Of a DNA stretch of 33,482 nucleotides, positions 1 through 9,663 are shown piece after piece; within the stretch, counting starts at the first letter, position 1; every line of letters starts with the position of its first letter. The position numbers and the translations under genes were made by a program. Below the pieces are notes generated by a model, which had not been told where the DNA came from, ran no database searches, and saw nothing but the letters and a program-made list of their open reading frames with translations. This DNA is from Verrucomicrobiota bacterium. GTDB lineage: Bacteria > Verrucomicrobiota > Verrucomicrobiia > Limisphaerales > UBA9464. The stretch is taken from contig JARXAF010000058.1 of assembly GCA_029865985.1 (NCBI GenBank), forward strand, positions 1 to 33,482, in the 5' to 3' direction.

Positions 1-1
1 C

Positions 2-535
2 ATGGTCATCGACGCCGGTAAAGGCGTGGAGTCCCAAACCCGCAAACTCTTCGAGGTCTGCGCCCGACGCGGGGTTCCTATCTTCACATTCATCAACAAG
101 CTCGACCGCCCATCCCGCGACCCCATCCAGTTGATGGATGAATTGGAAGCTGTTCTCGGGATCCGCTCCTGCGCCATGAATTGGCCTCTGGGCAACGGGC
201 CAGAATTCCGTGGCATCTACGATCGTGCCGAGAAAAAGGTACACCTCTTTGAACGTGTGGTAGGCGGCATGTACCGGGCCCCCGTCAATGTGACAGGCCT
301 CGACGATCCCTTGGTCCGCGAGAAGTTGGACGAACTCACCTACACCTCCGTCCGCGAGCAAATCGAGATGGTTGAAATGGCGGGCTCCGAGTTCGATCAC
401 CAACAAGTTCTGAACGGCAAACTCACGCCGGTCTTCTTCGGATCCGGCGTCAACAACTTCGGAGTCCAGCTCCTGCTCGATCGCTTTCTGGTGTATTCCG
501 CGGCTCCGCGCGGACGCTCCGTCGCTCTGGACTGA
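2..535 (+). CDS. prfC: Peptide chain release factor 3, GTPase-domain part; 5' end outside window, C-terminal domains missing
   Basis: RF3 is the cytoplasmic translational GTPase that recycles RF1/RF2 from the ribosome after termination. The visible 177 residues match the second half of the RF3 G domain: the VIDAGKGVESQTRKLFEVC segment, the guanine-specificity motif as FINKLDR, the RF3-typical MNWPLG, and the G-domain end TPVFFGSGVNNFGVQ. The Met at position 2 is an internal residue, because the frame must extend upstream of the window. The frame ends at a TGA after SAAPRGRSVALD, where a normal RF3 of about 530 residues enters its second domain. Only about 30 bases separate this stop from the convergent gene, so domains II and III are not encoded here. 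It could be a truncated gene, a pseudogene or a short RF3 paralogue. Family assignment is firm; functionality is doubtful. Confidence 0.88.
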   Translation: MVIDAGKGVESQTRKLFEVCARRGVPIFTFINKLDRPSRDPIQLMDELEAVLGIRSCAMNWPLGNGPEFRGIYDRAEKKVHLFERVVGGMYRAPVNVTGLDDPLVREKLDELTYTSVREQIEMVEMAGSEFDHQQVLNGKLTPVFFGSGVNNFGVQLLLDRFLVYSAAPRGRSVALD

Positions 536-566
536 GCAACGGGCGATGGCCCACTCGACCGAACGT

Positions 567-1529
567 CTACCGCTTTTTGGCGGGCATCTTATTGGCCTTC
601 GTAGCCTTCGTAGCCTTCGTAGACTGCTTCGATGACTTATTGGCCTTGGGACCGCGAGCCGGGAAGGTCAACTCCGCGATGCCAGACTTGTCCAATTCCC
701 CGAGTCCTGCTGCGACCATTCGGGAATATTGTTCAAGAGCTGCCTGTGCCAACGGTAACTTCAGCTTGGCTTTCTTGGCCAAGCTCACTGCGATGCCAGA
801 ATCCTTGGCAGCGTGAGCCGCGCTGAAATAGCAGGCATGGTCGCGCTTTTGCATGTCTTCACCGTCAGTCTCCAGAACCCGGGAATTGGCACCCGTTTGG
901 GAAAACACCTCACGAAGAATGGTGAGATCCAAACCCAGCGCGGCCCCCAAGCCCAAGCCCTCGGCCAATCCCGCGGTGTTGATGTTCATCACCATGTTGA
1001 CCAGAGCTTTCACCTGAGCCGCGGATCCGGCCGGCCCGATGTAGCGACGGGAAGCAGATAATTTGGCCAGAATGGGCTCTGCCTTGTCGCAAGCCCCCTT
1101 TTGACCCGCCGTCATCAAGTACAGCGTCCCCTGACGGGCCTGCGTGATGCTGGACGCCATGCAAGCCTCCACGCTCTCGGCTCCCACCGCTTGAGCTCTG
1201 GTTTCCACGAGCACATGGGTGGCTGGGCTGAGCGTTGCACAGTTGATGAACAAGCGACCCTTGGCCCCCTTGAGAAGGCTGTCACCCTTCACGGCGAATA
1301 GCGTCTCCATGGCCGCATCATCCGTGACCACCGTAATGATCACGTCGGCCAAAGCCGTGACGGCGGTCAATCGCGTAGGAGCCTCGCAACCCAATTCAGC
1401 CGCCAGCGCCTGAGCCTGCTTCCGGCGCAGGTCGTGGACCGCAGTCACTTGGAATCCTGATTCCTTCAGACGACGGGCCATGTTGGCTCCCATGCGTCCC
1501 ACTCCCACGCAGGCGATTCTGATGCTCAT
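567..1529 (-). CDS. 3-hydroxyisobutyrate dehydrogenase-family NAD(P)-dependent oxidoreductase with Lys/Ala-rich tail
   Basis: This 320-residue protein belongs to the beta-hydroxyacid dehydrogenase family (6-phosphogluconate dehydrogenase-like), cytoplasmic enzymes that oxidise 3-hydroxy acids or reduce small aldehydes and semialdehydes. The N-terminal Rossmann motif is G9-V-G11-R-M-G14. The family catalytic Lys and Asn fit K174 and N178 in KALVNMVMN, and a second conserved Lys fits K242 in AAKDSGIAV. The substrate loop, usually DAPVSGG, reads EACMASS here, so the substrate cannot be named. Residues from about 293 on leave the fold and form a Lys-rich tail containing three T-K-A units. The start is the ATG at 1529. 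It lies 35 bases downstream of the protease gene on the same strand and may be cotranscribed with it. Confidence 0.85.
   Translation of the reverse strand: MSIRIACVGVGRMGANMARRLKESGFQVTAVHDLRRKQAQALAAELGCEAPTRLTAVTALADVIITVVTDDAAMETLFAVKGDSLLKGAKGRLFINCATLSPATHVLVETRAQAVGAESVEACMASSITQARQGTLYLMTAGQKGACDKAEPILAKLSASRRYIGPAGSAAQVKALVNMVMNINTAGLAEGLGLGAALGLDLTILREVFSQTGANSRVLETDGEDMQKRDHACYFSAAHAAKDSGIAVSLAKKAKLKLPLAQAALEQYSRMVAAGLGELDKSGIAELTFPARGPKANKSSKQSTKATKATKANKMPAKKR
595..621. repeat. Three tandem copies of a 9-bp unit inside a coding region
   Basis: The unit gccttcgta occurs three times without interruption. On the minus strand it encodes Thr-Lys-Ala repeats in the tail of the dehydrogenase-like protein. 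The repeat is a multiple of three, so changes in copy number would keep the reading frame. Confidence 0.9.
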
Positions 1530-1564
1530 AAATTCTGGCTAAACCTTAACTCGTTTTCAGTCTT

Positions 1565-4195
1565 TTAGCGATCGGCTTGAACAGCCGCAGTCACTCCTGA
1601 AGGGGCACGCCGTGCATTGGACAACTCCAACAGGTCGATCAGGATGCGCTGGGCCTCCCTGAGATTCACATCGGCTGCAACGCCATCGTCATCGTTGTCA
1701 CCCTCTTCCAAACCCGCCTCACGCAAGCGACGCCGCTCTGCGGCCGCGGCATCCTTGGACGCACCCGCCTTGAGCGCACGGGCATCACGAGCCGTCGCCG
1801 CAACCACGGGCTTGGCAGTCTTGGGTTCAGGCAGTCCCGCCAGAACCGCATTCTTGAGAGTGATCTCGTACGTCAGAGGCTCTGTCTCATTGCGGGCCTT
1901 GATTTCGGATTTGCGGACGGACGCCCGGTTCCGATCGGCATCCATTTCCTGCCGACGTTTTTTCTCGTTCAGCGAAACGGTGCGGTCAGCCAACTGCTTC
2001 TTGAACCGTTCAATGTCCTCACCGATGTAGGAGTAATCACGATCTTTGGCCACCCGTTCACCGGAACGCCGTTGAAGCTCCGGCAGAGAACGGGTCAGGC
2101 GATCCACCTTGTCGAAACGAACCGGAGGGATGGTGTTCCAAGGCAGTGCATTGCTCAGTGCCGACTCCCCGATGTCGGCGAAATTGTTGATACTCGGAAG
2201 CACCACATCCGGAACCACACCCTTGAGTTGTGTCGATGAGCCGGACGGGCGGAAGAACTTGCTGATGGTCACCTTGACCTGCCCCGGTTTGCCGGTGCCG
2301 CGATAAAAGGGCTCCAGTCCCTGAAGGTTCTGCACGGTGCCCTTGCCATGAGTGGAACTGTCGCCCACCACCACCGCTCTTCCATAATCTTGCAGAGCTC
2401 CAGCCAAAATCTCGGAAGCCGAGGCGCTGAAACGACTCGTGAGCACCACCAGCGGGCCGTCATACAGCACCGAAGAGTCGTCATCTTCGAGGATCCGCTG
2501 CTGTCCCAGTGCGTTGACCACCTGAACCACCGGACCGGTCTTGATGAACAAACCGGTCAGGCTCACGCACTCCTCCAAGGACCCGCCGCCGTTGCGTCGC
2601 AAGTCCAAAACAACCCCATCGACCCCCTCAGCCATCAACTTGCGCAGCAACTTGGCGACATCCGCTGTCGGGCTCTTGGTGGCACCGCCACCGCCGATGG
2701 CACCACTGTAGAAGGCCGGAAGGTCAATGACCCCAATGCGGTTGGTCTTTCCGGAAGCATTCGGCAACAGGACCAGCTTGGCCTTGGCCTCTTGGTCTTC
2801 GAGCGGAATGGTGTCGCGAACGATGGTCACCGTCTTGCGCGTACTCAGGTCTGCTCCAGAAGGAATGTAGGTCAAGGTCACCTTGGAACCCTTCGGCCCA
2901 CGAATTTGCTCCACGACTTTTTGGAGCTTTTCATCGATCACGTCGACCGGAGCCTGCTTGTCTTGGGCTACGGCCACGATCTTGTCGCCCGACTTGAGGA
3001 TCTTGCTCTTTTCAGCAGGGCTACCGGGCTTGATCTCGGTGATGGTGGCGTAGCCGTCTTCACTCGTGAGCACGGCTCCGATGCCTACGAACGAGAGGGT
3101 CATGGACATGCTGAAGGCTTCTTCCTCACGAGGTCCGAAATAGTTGGTATGCGGATCGTAGGAATGGGCCAGCGCATCCAAGTACCACTGCAGCACCTCT
3201 TTGGACTCGAACTGCTTGAGATTGCGCATGACCCGGTTATACCGGCGGGTGAGCGTCTTCACGATTTCGTCGTGTCGATCGCCTTGAAGATTGCTCTCGA
3301 AGTAACTCCGCAAATCGGAGGGCCCCTTGAACTTCCCTGATTCGGCCATCTTGGCCACCAACCCGGACCGATTGGTCGACAAGTTGGCGTGGAGGCGATC
3401 TTCCAATCCGGTCACGTAAAGTTCTGCCACCTTCTTGCCTCCCGACAAGATGGGTTTGGTGACCATCTTGGCCGGAGGCGCGGCCGGCACTGAATTCGTG
3501 CCATCGGCGGCCTCGGCCTCGGGCTCGGGCGCAGTGGTCATTTGGGTCCAGACATTCGTGGCGAGCGTCGCAAAATCTCGGTTCAGCTTCTCCGAAAGGT
3601 ACTCGAATCGCAGACGGTCACGCCAAACCGATTGCAATTCCGTGAGGTCTTTCGGACGCGATGAATCCTTGCGGTTCAGAAGCATCTTGACGTCGCCTTC
3701 AAAATTGAATTTTTCGGTCTTCAGAGCCCCTTGAACCAACGCGTATTGCTGGTCGATGTGCTGGAGATACCGGTTGAAGATTTCGTAGGCAGGCCGTGTA
3801 TCACCACGACGCAGCGTCAAATCATCCAAGAGATGCCGATACGCAGCGAACTCCTCATAATCGGCTTGGGTGAAATACATCCTCTGGGGATCCAAGGACT
3901 CCAGATACCGTTCAAAGAAACGCTCCGAGACACGGTCATCAAACTCCCGACGCAGAAAGTGCGAACGCTCGATCATTCGGGCTGCCAAACGGGCGATTTC
4001 ACCGCTGGATTCCTCCGGAGCCAAGGTCTTCGGATCGGTGAACTTGGAGGGCAGCACCCCGGTGTCCGGCGTTGCCGCTTGGGCGGCCGTGGACTGTGCC
4101 GCGGTGTTGGTGCGGGTCGAAGGCCGCAATTCCTTGGCCAGCCCCACCCACTGCAGACAAAGGCTACCCAAAATTAACAGCGCCCAATGATTCAT
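1565..4195 (-). CDS. prc: Carboxy-terminal processing peptidase (Prc/Tsp), S41 family
   Basis: This is a periplasmic serine protease that degrades or trims proteins from their C-termini. From the chosen start it has a signal-peptide-like N-terminus (MNHWALLILGSLCLQWVGL), a Tsp N-terminal helical domain (FLRREFDDRVSERFFERYL), a PDZ domain (GIGAVLTSEDGYATITEI), the S41 catalytic core, and a long basic C-terminal domain of the DUF3340 type. The catalytic Ser lies in SRFSASASEILAG and the Lys in THGKGTVQNL, the standard Ser-Lys pair. The open frame reaches back to a TTG at 4291, but the ATG at 4195 directly precedes the hydrophobic segment and is preferred, giving 876 residues. It follows the AI-2E-type permease gene by about 115 bases. 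Family assignment is secure. Confidence 0.93.
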   Translation of the reverse strand: MNHWALLILGSLCLQWVGLAKELRPSTRTNTAAQSTAAQAATPDTGVLPSKFTDPKTLAPEESSGEIARLAARMIERSHFLRREFDDRVSERFFERYLESLDPQRMYFTQADYEEFAAYRHLLDDLTLRRGDTRPAYEIFNRYLQHIDQQYALVQGALKTEKFNFEGDVKMLLNRKDSSRPKDLTELQSVWRDRLRFEYLSEKLNRDFATLATNVWTQMTTAPEPEAEAADGTNSVPAAPPAKMVTKPILSGGKKVAELYVTGLEDRLHANLSTNRSGLVAKMAESGKFKGPSDLRSYFESNLQGDRHDEIVKTLTRRYNRVMRNLKQFESKEVLQWYLDALAHSYDPHTNYFGPREEEAFSMSMTLSFVGIGAVLTSEDGYATITEIKPGSPAEKSKILKSGDKIVAVAQDKQAPVDVIDEKLQKVVEQIRGPKGSKVTLTYIPSGADLSTRKTVTIVRDTIPLEDQEAKAKLVLLPNASGKTNRIGVIDLPAFYSGAIGGGGATKSPTADVAKLLRKLMAEGVDGVVLDLRRNGGGSLEECVSLTGLFIKTGPVVQVVNALGQQRILEDDDSSVLYDGPLVVLTSRFSASASEILAGALQDYGRAVVVGDSSTHGKGTVQNLQGLEPFYRGTGKPGQVKVTISKFFRPSGSSTQLKGVVPDVVLPSINNFADIGESALSNALPWNTIPPVRFDKVDRLTRSLPELQRRSGERVAKDRDYSYIGEDIERFKKQLADRTVSLNEKKRRQEMDADRNRASVRKSEIKARNETEPLTYEITLKNAVLAGLPEPKTAKPVVAATARDARALKAGASKDAAAAERRRLREAGLEEGDNDDDGVAADVNLREAQRILIDLLELSNARRAPSGVTAAVQADR

Positions 4196-4311
4196 TGTGT
4201 TCAGTATGGTTTGAGAGATGCGGTTTGCCAACCGAAGTTCCGGCGGCCTCAGGACCAACCTTGAGAGCAAATTTCCCGACCGGACGTTCAAACGTTTTCC
4301 CAGTCGGCAAC

Positions 4312-5529
4312 CTAACCCGCCTCATCCCTGGGCGTGTGCTTCCAGACATAACGGAACATCAGCACCCGCAAAGCCGCTGTGAGTGGAATGGCCAAAATGC
4401 CTCCCAAGAGTCCGCCCAACAACGTGGTCCCCACCATCACCGCAATGATGATGCTCAAGGGATGCAACCCTACGCGATCCCCCATGATTTTTGGTGAAAT
4501 CACCAACCCCTCCAACGATTGAACCAGGGCAAAAACCCCGAGCACCTTGACCGGCAGGATCCAATCACCGGAACTGGCGAAACCGACCAACAACGCGGCC
4601 ACGCAGGTCGTGATGGCCCCCAGGAACGGGATCATGGTGAGCACCGTCGCCATCAATCCGATGATGAAGGCGTAGGGTAGGCCAATGACCAAAAAACCGA
4701 ACGTGTAGAGAACTCCGTCGCACATCGCCACCAGCAATTGGCTGCGGAAAAACACGATCAGGTAGTCATTGATGGATCGCAGGATGAAAACCAACTCGTC
4801 TTTGAACTGCGAATCGCGCACGGGCAGGTAATCGGTCCACTCCCGTTCAATGCCTCGTTTTTCGAGCAGGAAATAGAACGCATAGACCGGCACCAGAAAC
4901 AACCCGGCCACGAGACCCAACCACCCACTCACCTTGCCCAACTGCCCTAAAAACCACACAGCACTGGCTGGCAAGAGGTTCATCAACCAAGTGGAGGCCG
5001 CCTTGAGAGAGGCTCGTGTTTCCGGGTCCATTGGGGCAGCTCCAGAGCCGACATTGGTCCCCACCGGATCAATTGGCGTCACAGCCGGATCCGACTTCGC
5101 CCGCAACTCCAGGATCTTTCGCACCACAACCGGCGGATTGGTGGCCCAGGATTCCATCTGGTGCTGAAACTTCTGGCTGTATTCTGGCACCCGATCAGCA
5201 AACTGCCGCGTCTCTCGGTAAAGCTGAGGAACCACGCTGGCGAATAAGCCCGCAACGAGCACCAATGCCGACACGAAAACCAATGAGATGGCACGAGCCC
5301 GCACCACACCCCGTCGCTCGATGAAATCCACGACAGGATCCAGCAAGTAAGCCAGCACCCCGGCCAAAGCCAGCGGCCATAGGACTGGCGACATGACATT
5401 GAGAATCTGCCCCACTCCCCAGACCGCGCATACGATCAGCCCCAACAAGACGGCAATGGCCACTGCGGTGAGTGTCCCCCAAAGGATTCGGAGCTGTGTC
5501 GGATGGGGCGGCGGGAGTGTGGTTTTCAT
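4312..5529 (-). CDS. AI-2E family transporter (PerM/YdiK-like permease)
   Basis: This multi-span inner-membrane protein of about 405 residues belongs to the AI-2E/UPF0118 family, whose members have been linked to export of autoinducer-2 or to Na+/H+ exchange. Hydrophobic segments lie near residues 20-45, 47-65, 77-98, 200-225, 255-285, 290-312, 328-350 and 365-390. Family-typical stretches are LAYLLDPVVDFIERRGV near the N-terminus, GLPYAFIIGLMATVLTMIPFLG in the core and SPKIMGDRVGLHP near the end. The loop after the third segment is long and Pro/Gly-rich. The frame opens at a TTG (5538), but the ATG at 5529 is preferred; it lies 9 bases after the proC stop, which suggests cotranscription. The transported substrate cannot be told from the sequence. 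Confidence 0.88.
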   Translation of the reverse strand: MKTTLPPPHPTQLRILWGTLTAVAIAVLLGLIVCAVWGVGQILNVMSPVLWPLALAGVLAYLLDPVVDFIERRGVVRARAISLVFVSALVLVAGLFASVVPQLYRETRQFADRVPEYSQKFQHQMESWATNPPVVVRKILELRAKSDPAVTPIDPVGTNVGSGAAPMDPETRASLKAASTWLMNLLPASAVWFLGQLGKVSGWLGLVAGLFLVPVYAFYFLLEKRGIEREWTDYLPVRDSQFKDELVFILRSINDYLIVFFRSQLLVAMCDGVLYTFGFLVIGLPYAFIIGLMATVLTMIPFLGAITTCVAALLVGFASSGDWILPVKVLGVFALVQSLEGLVISPKIMGDRVGLHPLSIIIAVMVGTTLLGGLLGGILAIPLTAALRVLMFRYVWKHTPRDEAG

Positions 5530-5538
5530 GGCTGGCAA

Positions 5539-6348
5539 TCAGGCCATGGCCTTGGCTTTGTCAGCGGCCACTCGGACAGCCCCGATCAGGGCCGCACGCA
5601 CCCCACCCTTCTCCAAAGCGTGAATGGCCTCGATGGTCGTTCCGCCGGGGCTGCAGACGGCGTCTTTGAGGGCACCGGGATGCTGGCCCGTCTCCAACAC
5701 CATCTTGGCCGCACCCAACAAGGTCTGGGCCGCCAAACGCTGTGCAATATCGCGCGGCAAGCCTGCGGCCACTCCGCCATCAGCCAACGCTTCGATCATG
5801 AGAAACCCGTAGGCGGGGCCGCTGCCACTGACACCGGTCACGGCATCGAGCAACTTCTCCTTCACCTCCAAAGCAATGCCGACCGACCCCAGAAATTGTT
5901 GAACGGTTTGCGCATCGGCCCGCGTCGCCGAAGAGCCTACAGCGAACGCCGAGGCACTGGCCCCGACCAAGGCCGGCGTGTTCGGCATGACCCGGATGAC
6001 CCTCAGTCCGGCAGGGCCTGCAGCTTCCATACGGGCCAGAGTCACACCAGCGGCGATGCTCACCACCAAATGGCGTCCGGTATTCCAATCGGCGGACAAC
6101 TCCTCCAACAAACCCACCACCTGGTCGGGCTTCACGGCGATGACTACCACGTCAGAGGCCGCGACCACCTCGGAGTTGCGTTCTGTCACCCGAGCCCCGG
6201 TTGCTTGGGCAAAGGCCTCACGGGCGGCTCCGATGGGGTCGCTGGCGATGACGTCGCCCGCCGACACCACTCCGGCATTGATGACTCCACGGGCCAAGGC
6301 TGTCGCCATCTTGCCCGCACCGAGGAATCCGATCGAAACGCGATTCAT
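5539..6348 (-). CDS. proC: Pyrroline-5-carboxylate reductase
   Basis: This cytoplasmic enzyme makes L-proline from 1-pyrroline-5-carboxylate with NAD(P)H, the last step of proline synthesis. The 269-residue length is normal for ProC. The nucleotide-binding motif GFLGAGKMATALA is at the N-terminus, followed by VIAVKPDQV, the RVMPNTPALVG motif and the C-terminal signature running from DAVTGVSGSGPAY to SPGGTTIEAI. The start is the ATG at 6348, with an AGGAAG sequence a short distance upstream. The permease gene begins 9 bases after its stop. No other proline genes (proA, proB) are in the window. Confidence 0.97.
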   Translation of the reverse strand: MNRVSIGFLGAGKMATALARGVINAGVVSAGDVIASDPIGAAREAFAQATGARVTERNSEVVAASDVVVIAVKPDQVVGLLEELSADWNTGRHLVVSIAAGVTLARMEAAGPAGLRVIRVMPNTPALVGASASAFAVGSSATRADAQTVQQFLGSVGIALEVKEKLLDAVTGVSGSGPAYGFLMIEALADGGVAAGLPRDIAQRLAAQTLLGAAKMVLETGQHPGALKDAVCSPGGTTIEAIHALEKGGVRAALIGAVRVAADKAKAMA

Positions 6349-6427
6349 GCTGCAGTCTTCCTATCAGTCACCGACAGACGGTGACATGGGAAAATCCGTC
6401 CTCCGTCTCCAATCAACATCCCTGACG

Positions 6428-7204
<777 letters not shown>

Positions 7205-7300
7205 GCCCACAACCTGCGGATTGCCGAACCATAACGGAAGCTTCAAGCGCAGGTTCCCCGTGCCGCACTTCCGGACGCCTCCCAGAACCTCTGTATGGAA

Positions 7301-9121
7301 TTACTTCGAAACCCCCACCGGTTTGAGCCAAGCCCCCGGAGCAGTGTCTTCGCGAATCCAATCCACGATGAGGCCTATTTCTCGTTCCGAAAGCCGACCA
7401 TCCTTGAGGTAGGAAGGCATTCGGTCGTTGCGCTTGCCATAGAAGTCAGCGTGGGTCGGATCCGATATCAGGCGAACCATCCAAGCCCGCGAACCCCAAC
7501 CAGTCAGGGTCGGCGCGGTCGCATCCTCGTCTGCTTTCCGGAAGGCATGGCAATCGGTGCATCCAAACGTTGTCGAAACATGCACCCGCCCCGCCTCGAT
7601 CTGTGGTGTGCGAGCGGCGAGGCCTGCACGGTTCGCCGGCAAATCGGCCTCGGCCACAACCGCCTCGATCATGGATGCCATCGCGGCCGGATCCTTGGCC
7701 TTCAGAGCCGGGAGCTTCTCCTGGACATAGCGGGCCATTTTGCCCGTTCGGAATTTCGTGCCGCCGTAGTAAAATCCATTGGTGATCTGTTCTGGATTCA
7801 GCAAACCCCGCAACCAGACCGCTGAACCAAAGCCGCGGAGATCCGGAGCGCTCGGCGCTTCGGCGGAAACCACCCCCAATCCATCGTGACCGCCATATCG
7901 ATGGCAGGAGGCACAATGCTGAGCGAAAAGCCGCGGCCCCACGGTCGCCGGATCTTGATTGAGCAATGCCACGGCCCCATCCCGCGGGATGCCACCGTTC
8001 GCCTGGATCAAGGTCACCATCCGGTCGGCGTCCGTTTGCGCCTGAATCACCGCCGCCTGAAACCCTGGGTTGGCCGCATCACTCCGCAACGATTTCACCG
8101 TCAGAAGAACCGCCCCGACGAGAACGACCCCAAGGAAACCCAAGTTGAAGCGGTGACCCAACCGCCAACCCCCGATGAACGGCATGCCAGCGAGAATTCC
8201 CATGACCACTCCGGGTATGACGATCGCCCCCACCAACTCGCCTTGGTGCCCAAACCATTGGGTCAGGAAATCCAGTTTCAGGAACTCAAACAGGAAGAGG
8301 AAATACCACTCCGGGCGCGCCGCGTTGAACGGTTGCGTCGGATCGGCGGGCGCATGCAACTCGGCCCCGTGATGCCGAACGGTCAGGTACACCACCGACG
8401 CCAGAACCGCCAAGCAGGCAACGCCATCCATGAGCACTTGGTCCGGCCAGAAATTCGCCTCGGGCTTGCGGTAAGGCTGCTTGGCGGTGATGCCATGCTT
8501 GCGGAACAAGGCCACGTGCGCCGCGATGGCCGCAATCATCAACCCGGGCAACACCCCGGCATGCAGGGCGAAGAACCGGGTGAGCGTGTGATGGCCGTAG
8601 TCGGAACCACCCACCACGAGTTTCTGAAGAGAGGGACCGACCAGCGGCACGATCCCAATCAGGCTCGTGGCCACCTTCGTCGCACCAAAGCCCTTTTGAT
8701 CCCAAGGGAGCAGATACCCGGTCAGGCCCAATCCCAGCGTGAGCATGAGCAGCACCACACCAAACCAGTAGTTGACCTCGCGTGGCGCCTTGTAGGCTCC
8801 GTCTATGATCACCTGCAGCAAGTGCAACACGAGCAGCACGTGCATGGCCTGCGCGACAAAATGATGCAATCCGCGCAGAAACCATCCGCCCGTCATCTCA
8901 TGCTGGATATAGTACACGCTCTCCCAGGCGGAGTTGGCACTCGGGCTGTAAGCCATCCACAGCACCACACCGGTCAGGATTTGAACCAAGAAACAGAAAC
9001 TCAGCGTGCTGCCCCAAACGTAGCGCCAGCGGGCTCCTCCGGGAATCCGCTCGAAGAGCACCTCATGCAGCAGCCCCTGCATTCCGGTTCGCTGGTCGAT
9101 CCAATCAATCAGCTTCTTCAT
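7301..9121 (-). CDS. Cytochrome b fused to a C-terminal dihaem cytochrome c (bc complex core)
   Basis: This 606-residue membrane subunit of a quinol-oxidising bc complex combines three parts. Residues 1 to about 215 are the cytochrome b N-terminal four-helix part, with haem-ligand histidines at H86, H100, H187 and H202. Residues about 220-345 are the C-terminal membrane part, with the Qo-site motif P270-E-W-Y. From about residue 385 on there are two c-type haem domains, with C403-ASC-H407 and C521-TDC-H525, and likely axial Met at M462 and M568. The histidine spacing (14 and 15) resembles cytochrome b6, but the Cys that binds the extra haem cn in b6 is Val35 here. The ATG overlaps the Rieske stop by four bases, so the two proteins are probably made in step. 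Confidence 0.95.
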   Translation of the reverse strand: MKKLIDWIDQRTGMQGLLHEVLFERIPGGARWRYVWGSTLSFCFLVQILTGVVLWMAYSPSANSAWESVYYIQHEMTGGWFLRGLHHFVAQAMHVLLVLHLLQVIIDGAYKAPREVNYWFGVVLLMLTLGLGLTGYLLPWDQKGFGATKVATSLIGIVPLVGPSLQKLVVGGSDYGHHTLTRFFALHAGVLPGLMIAAIAAHVALFRKHGITAKQPYRKPEANFWPDQVLMDGVACLAVLASVVYLTVRHHGAELHAPADPTQPFNAARPEWYFLFLFEFLKLDFLTQWFGHQGELVGAIVIPGVVMGILAGMPFIGGWRLGHRFNLGFLGVVLVGAVLLTVKSLRSDAANPGFQAAVIQAQTDADRMVTLIQANGGIPRDGAVALLNQDPATVGPRLFAQHCASCHRYGGHDGLGVVSAEAPSAPDLRGFGSAVWLRGLLNPEQITNGFYYGGTKFRTGKMARYVQEKLPALKAKDPAAMASMIEAVVAEADLPANRAGLAARTPQIEAGRVHVSTTFGCTDCHAFRKADEDATAPTLTGWGSRAWMVRLISDPTHADFYGKRNDRMPSYLKDGRLSEREIGLIVDWIREDTAPGAWLKPVGVSK

Positions 9122-9663
9122 GTCAGTGCCACCTTGGCTGGGATGCCGGATCGGAAGTTCTGGAAACGCAACCAGACAGCCTCGCCCCGAACCTCGACCG
9201 TCAGGGTATCCATGGGTCGCGGGCTCGGTGATCGCGGATCGTTGATCGAACCATCCACTGCGAAGGTGCTGTCATGGCAGGGACAGAAAAAGGCACGACG
9301 GTCGGTCTGGTAATCGACGAAACAACCAGCGTGAGGACAGACCGAATGCAATGCTACCACTTGGGCTGGTGCCGTGCGTCGCAGATAGACAACACCGACA
9401 GGCACGGCGGCATCCCGCGTCCAGGCATCGGATTTTCCGGTGACCACGGTGACGCGGACCGGAGTCCCATCGGTAGGCACGCTCGAAAGACTGGCGACCT
9501 GAATCCAATCGCCGGATCCACTGGCCTTGGAGAGCGGATCGAGCCAGGCCACCAGACCCGAAGCCAGCGGCACGCCGACACAGCAGGCCCCGACAGCGCC
9601 TGCCGCTGCCTCCGCGAGGAAACGACGGCGTGGCTGGGCGCCAGAATCTTGAGTTGCATCCAT
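9118..9663 (-). CDS. Rieske iron-sulfur protein of the bc complex
   Basis: This 181-residue membrane-anchored [2Fe-2S] protein takes electrons from quinol at the Qo site of the cytochrome b encoded next to it. The N-terminus carries a Tat-like RRRFL motif at about residues 12-16 followed by a hydrophobic segment to about residue 42. The cluster-binding boxes are C109-P-H111-A-G-C114 and C127-P-C129-H130, giving two Cys and two His ligands plus the usual disulfide pair. The ATG at 9663 is preferred over a TTG at 9684. It overlaps the cytochrome b start by 4 bases. It is the first gene of the long minus-strand run, so a promoter should lie within 9664-9854, although no clear one was found. Confidence 0.95.
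   Translation of the reverse strand: MDATQDSGAQPRRRFLAEAAAGAVGACCVGVPLASGLVAWLDPLSKASGSGDWIQVASLSSVPTDGTPVRVTVVTGKSDAWTRDAAVPVGVVYLRRTAPAQVVALHSVCPHAGCFVDYQTDRRAFFCPCHDSTFAVDGSINDPRSPSPRPMDTLTVEVRGEAVWLRFQNFRSGIPAKVALT

Noticed and set aside
2-4. ATG at the left edge as the true start of the release factor gene
   Set aside because: The Met aligns inside the G domain, after the P-loop and switch regions; the gene is cut by the window border.
2348-3340. Open frame of 330 codons on the plus strand inside the protease gene
   Set aside because: It is antisense to the S41 catalytic and PDZ regions; its composition is that of a shadow frame.
4196-4291. TTG-started N-terminal extension of the protease
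   Set aside because: It would put 32 residues before an otherwise good signal peptide; similar TTG extensions of the permease, pseudopilin, Rieske and xylA frames were rejected for the same kind of reason.
7886-9313. Open frame of 475 codons on the plus strand opposite the cytochrome b/c and Rieske genes
   Set aside because: It lies antisense to genes with clear haem and iron-sulfur motifs; its product is rich in His, Arg and Gln, as expected of a shadow frame in GC-rich DNA.
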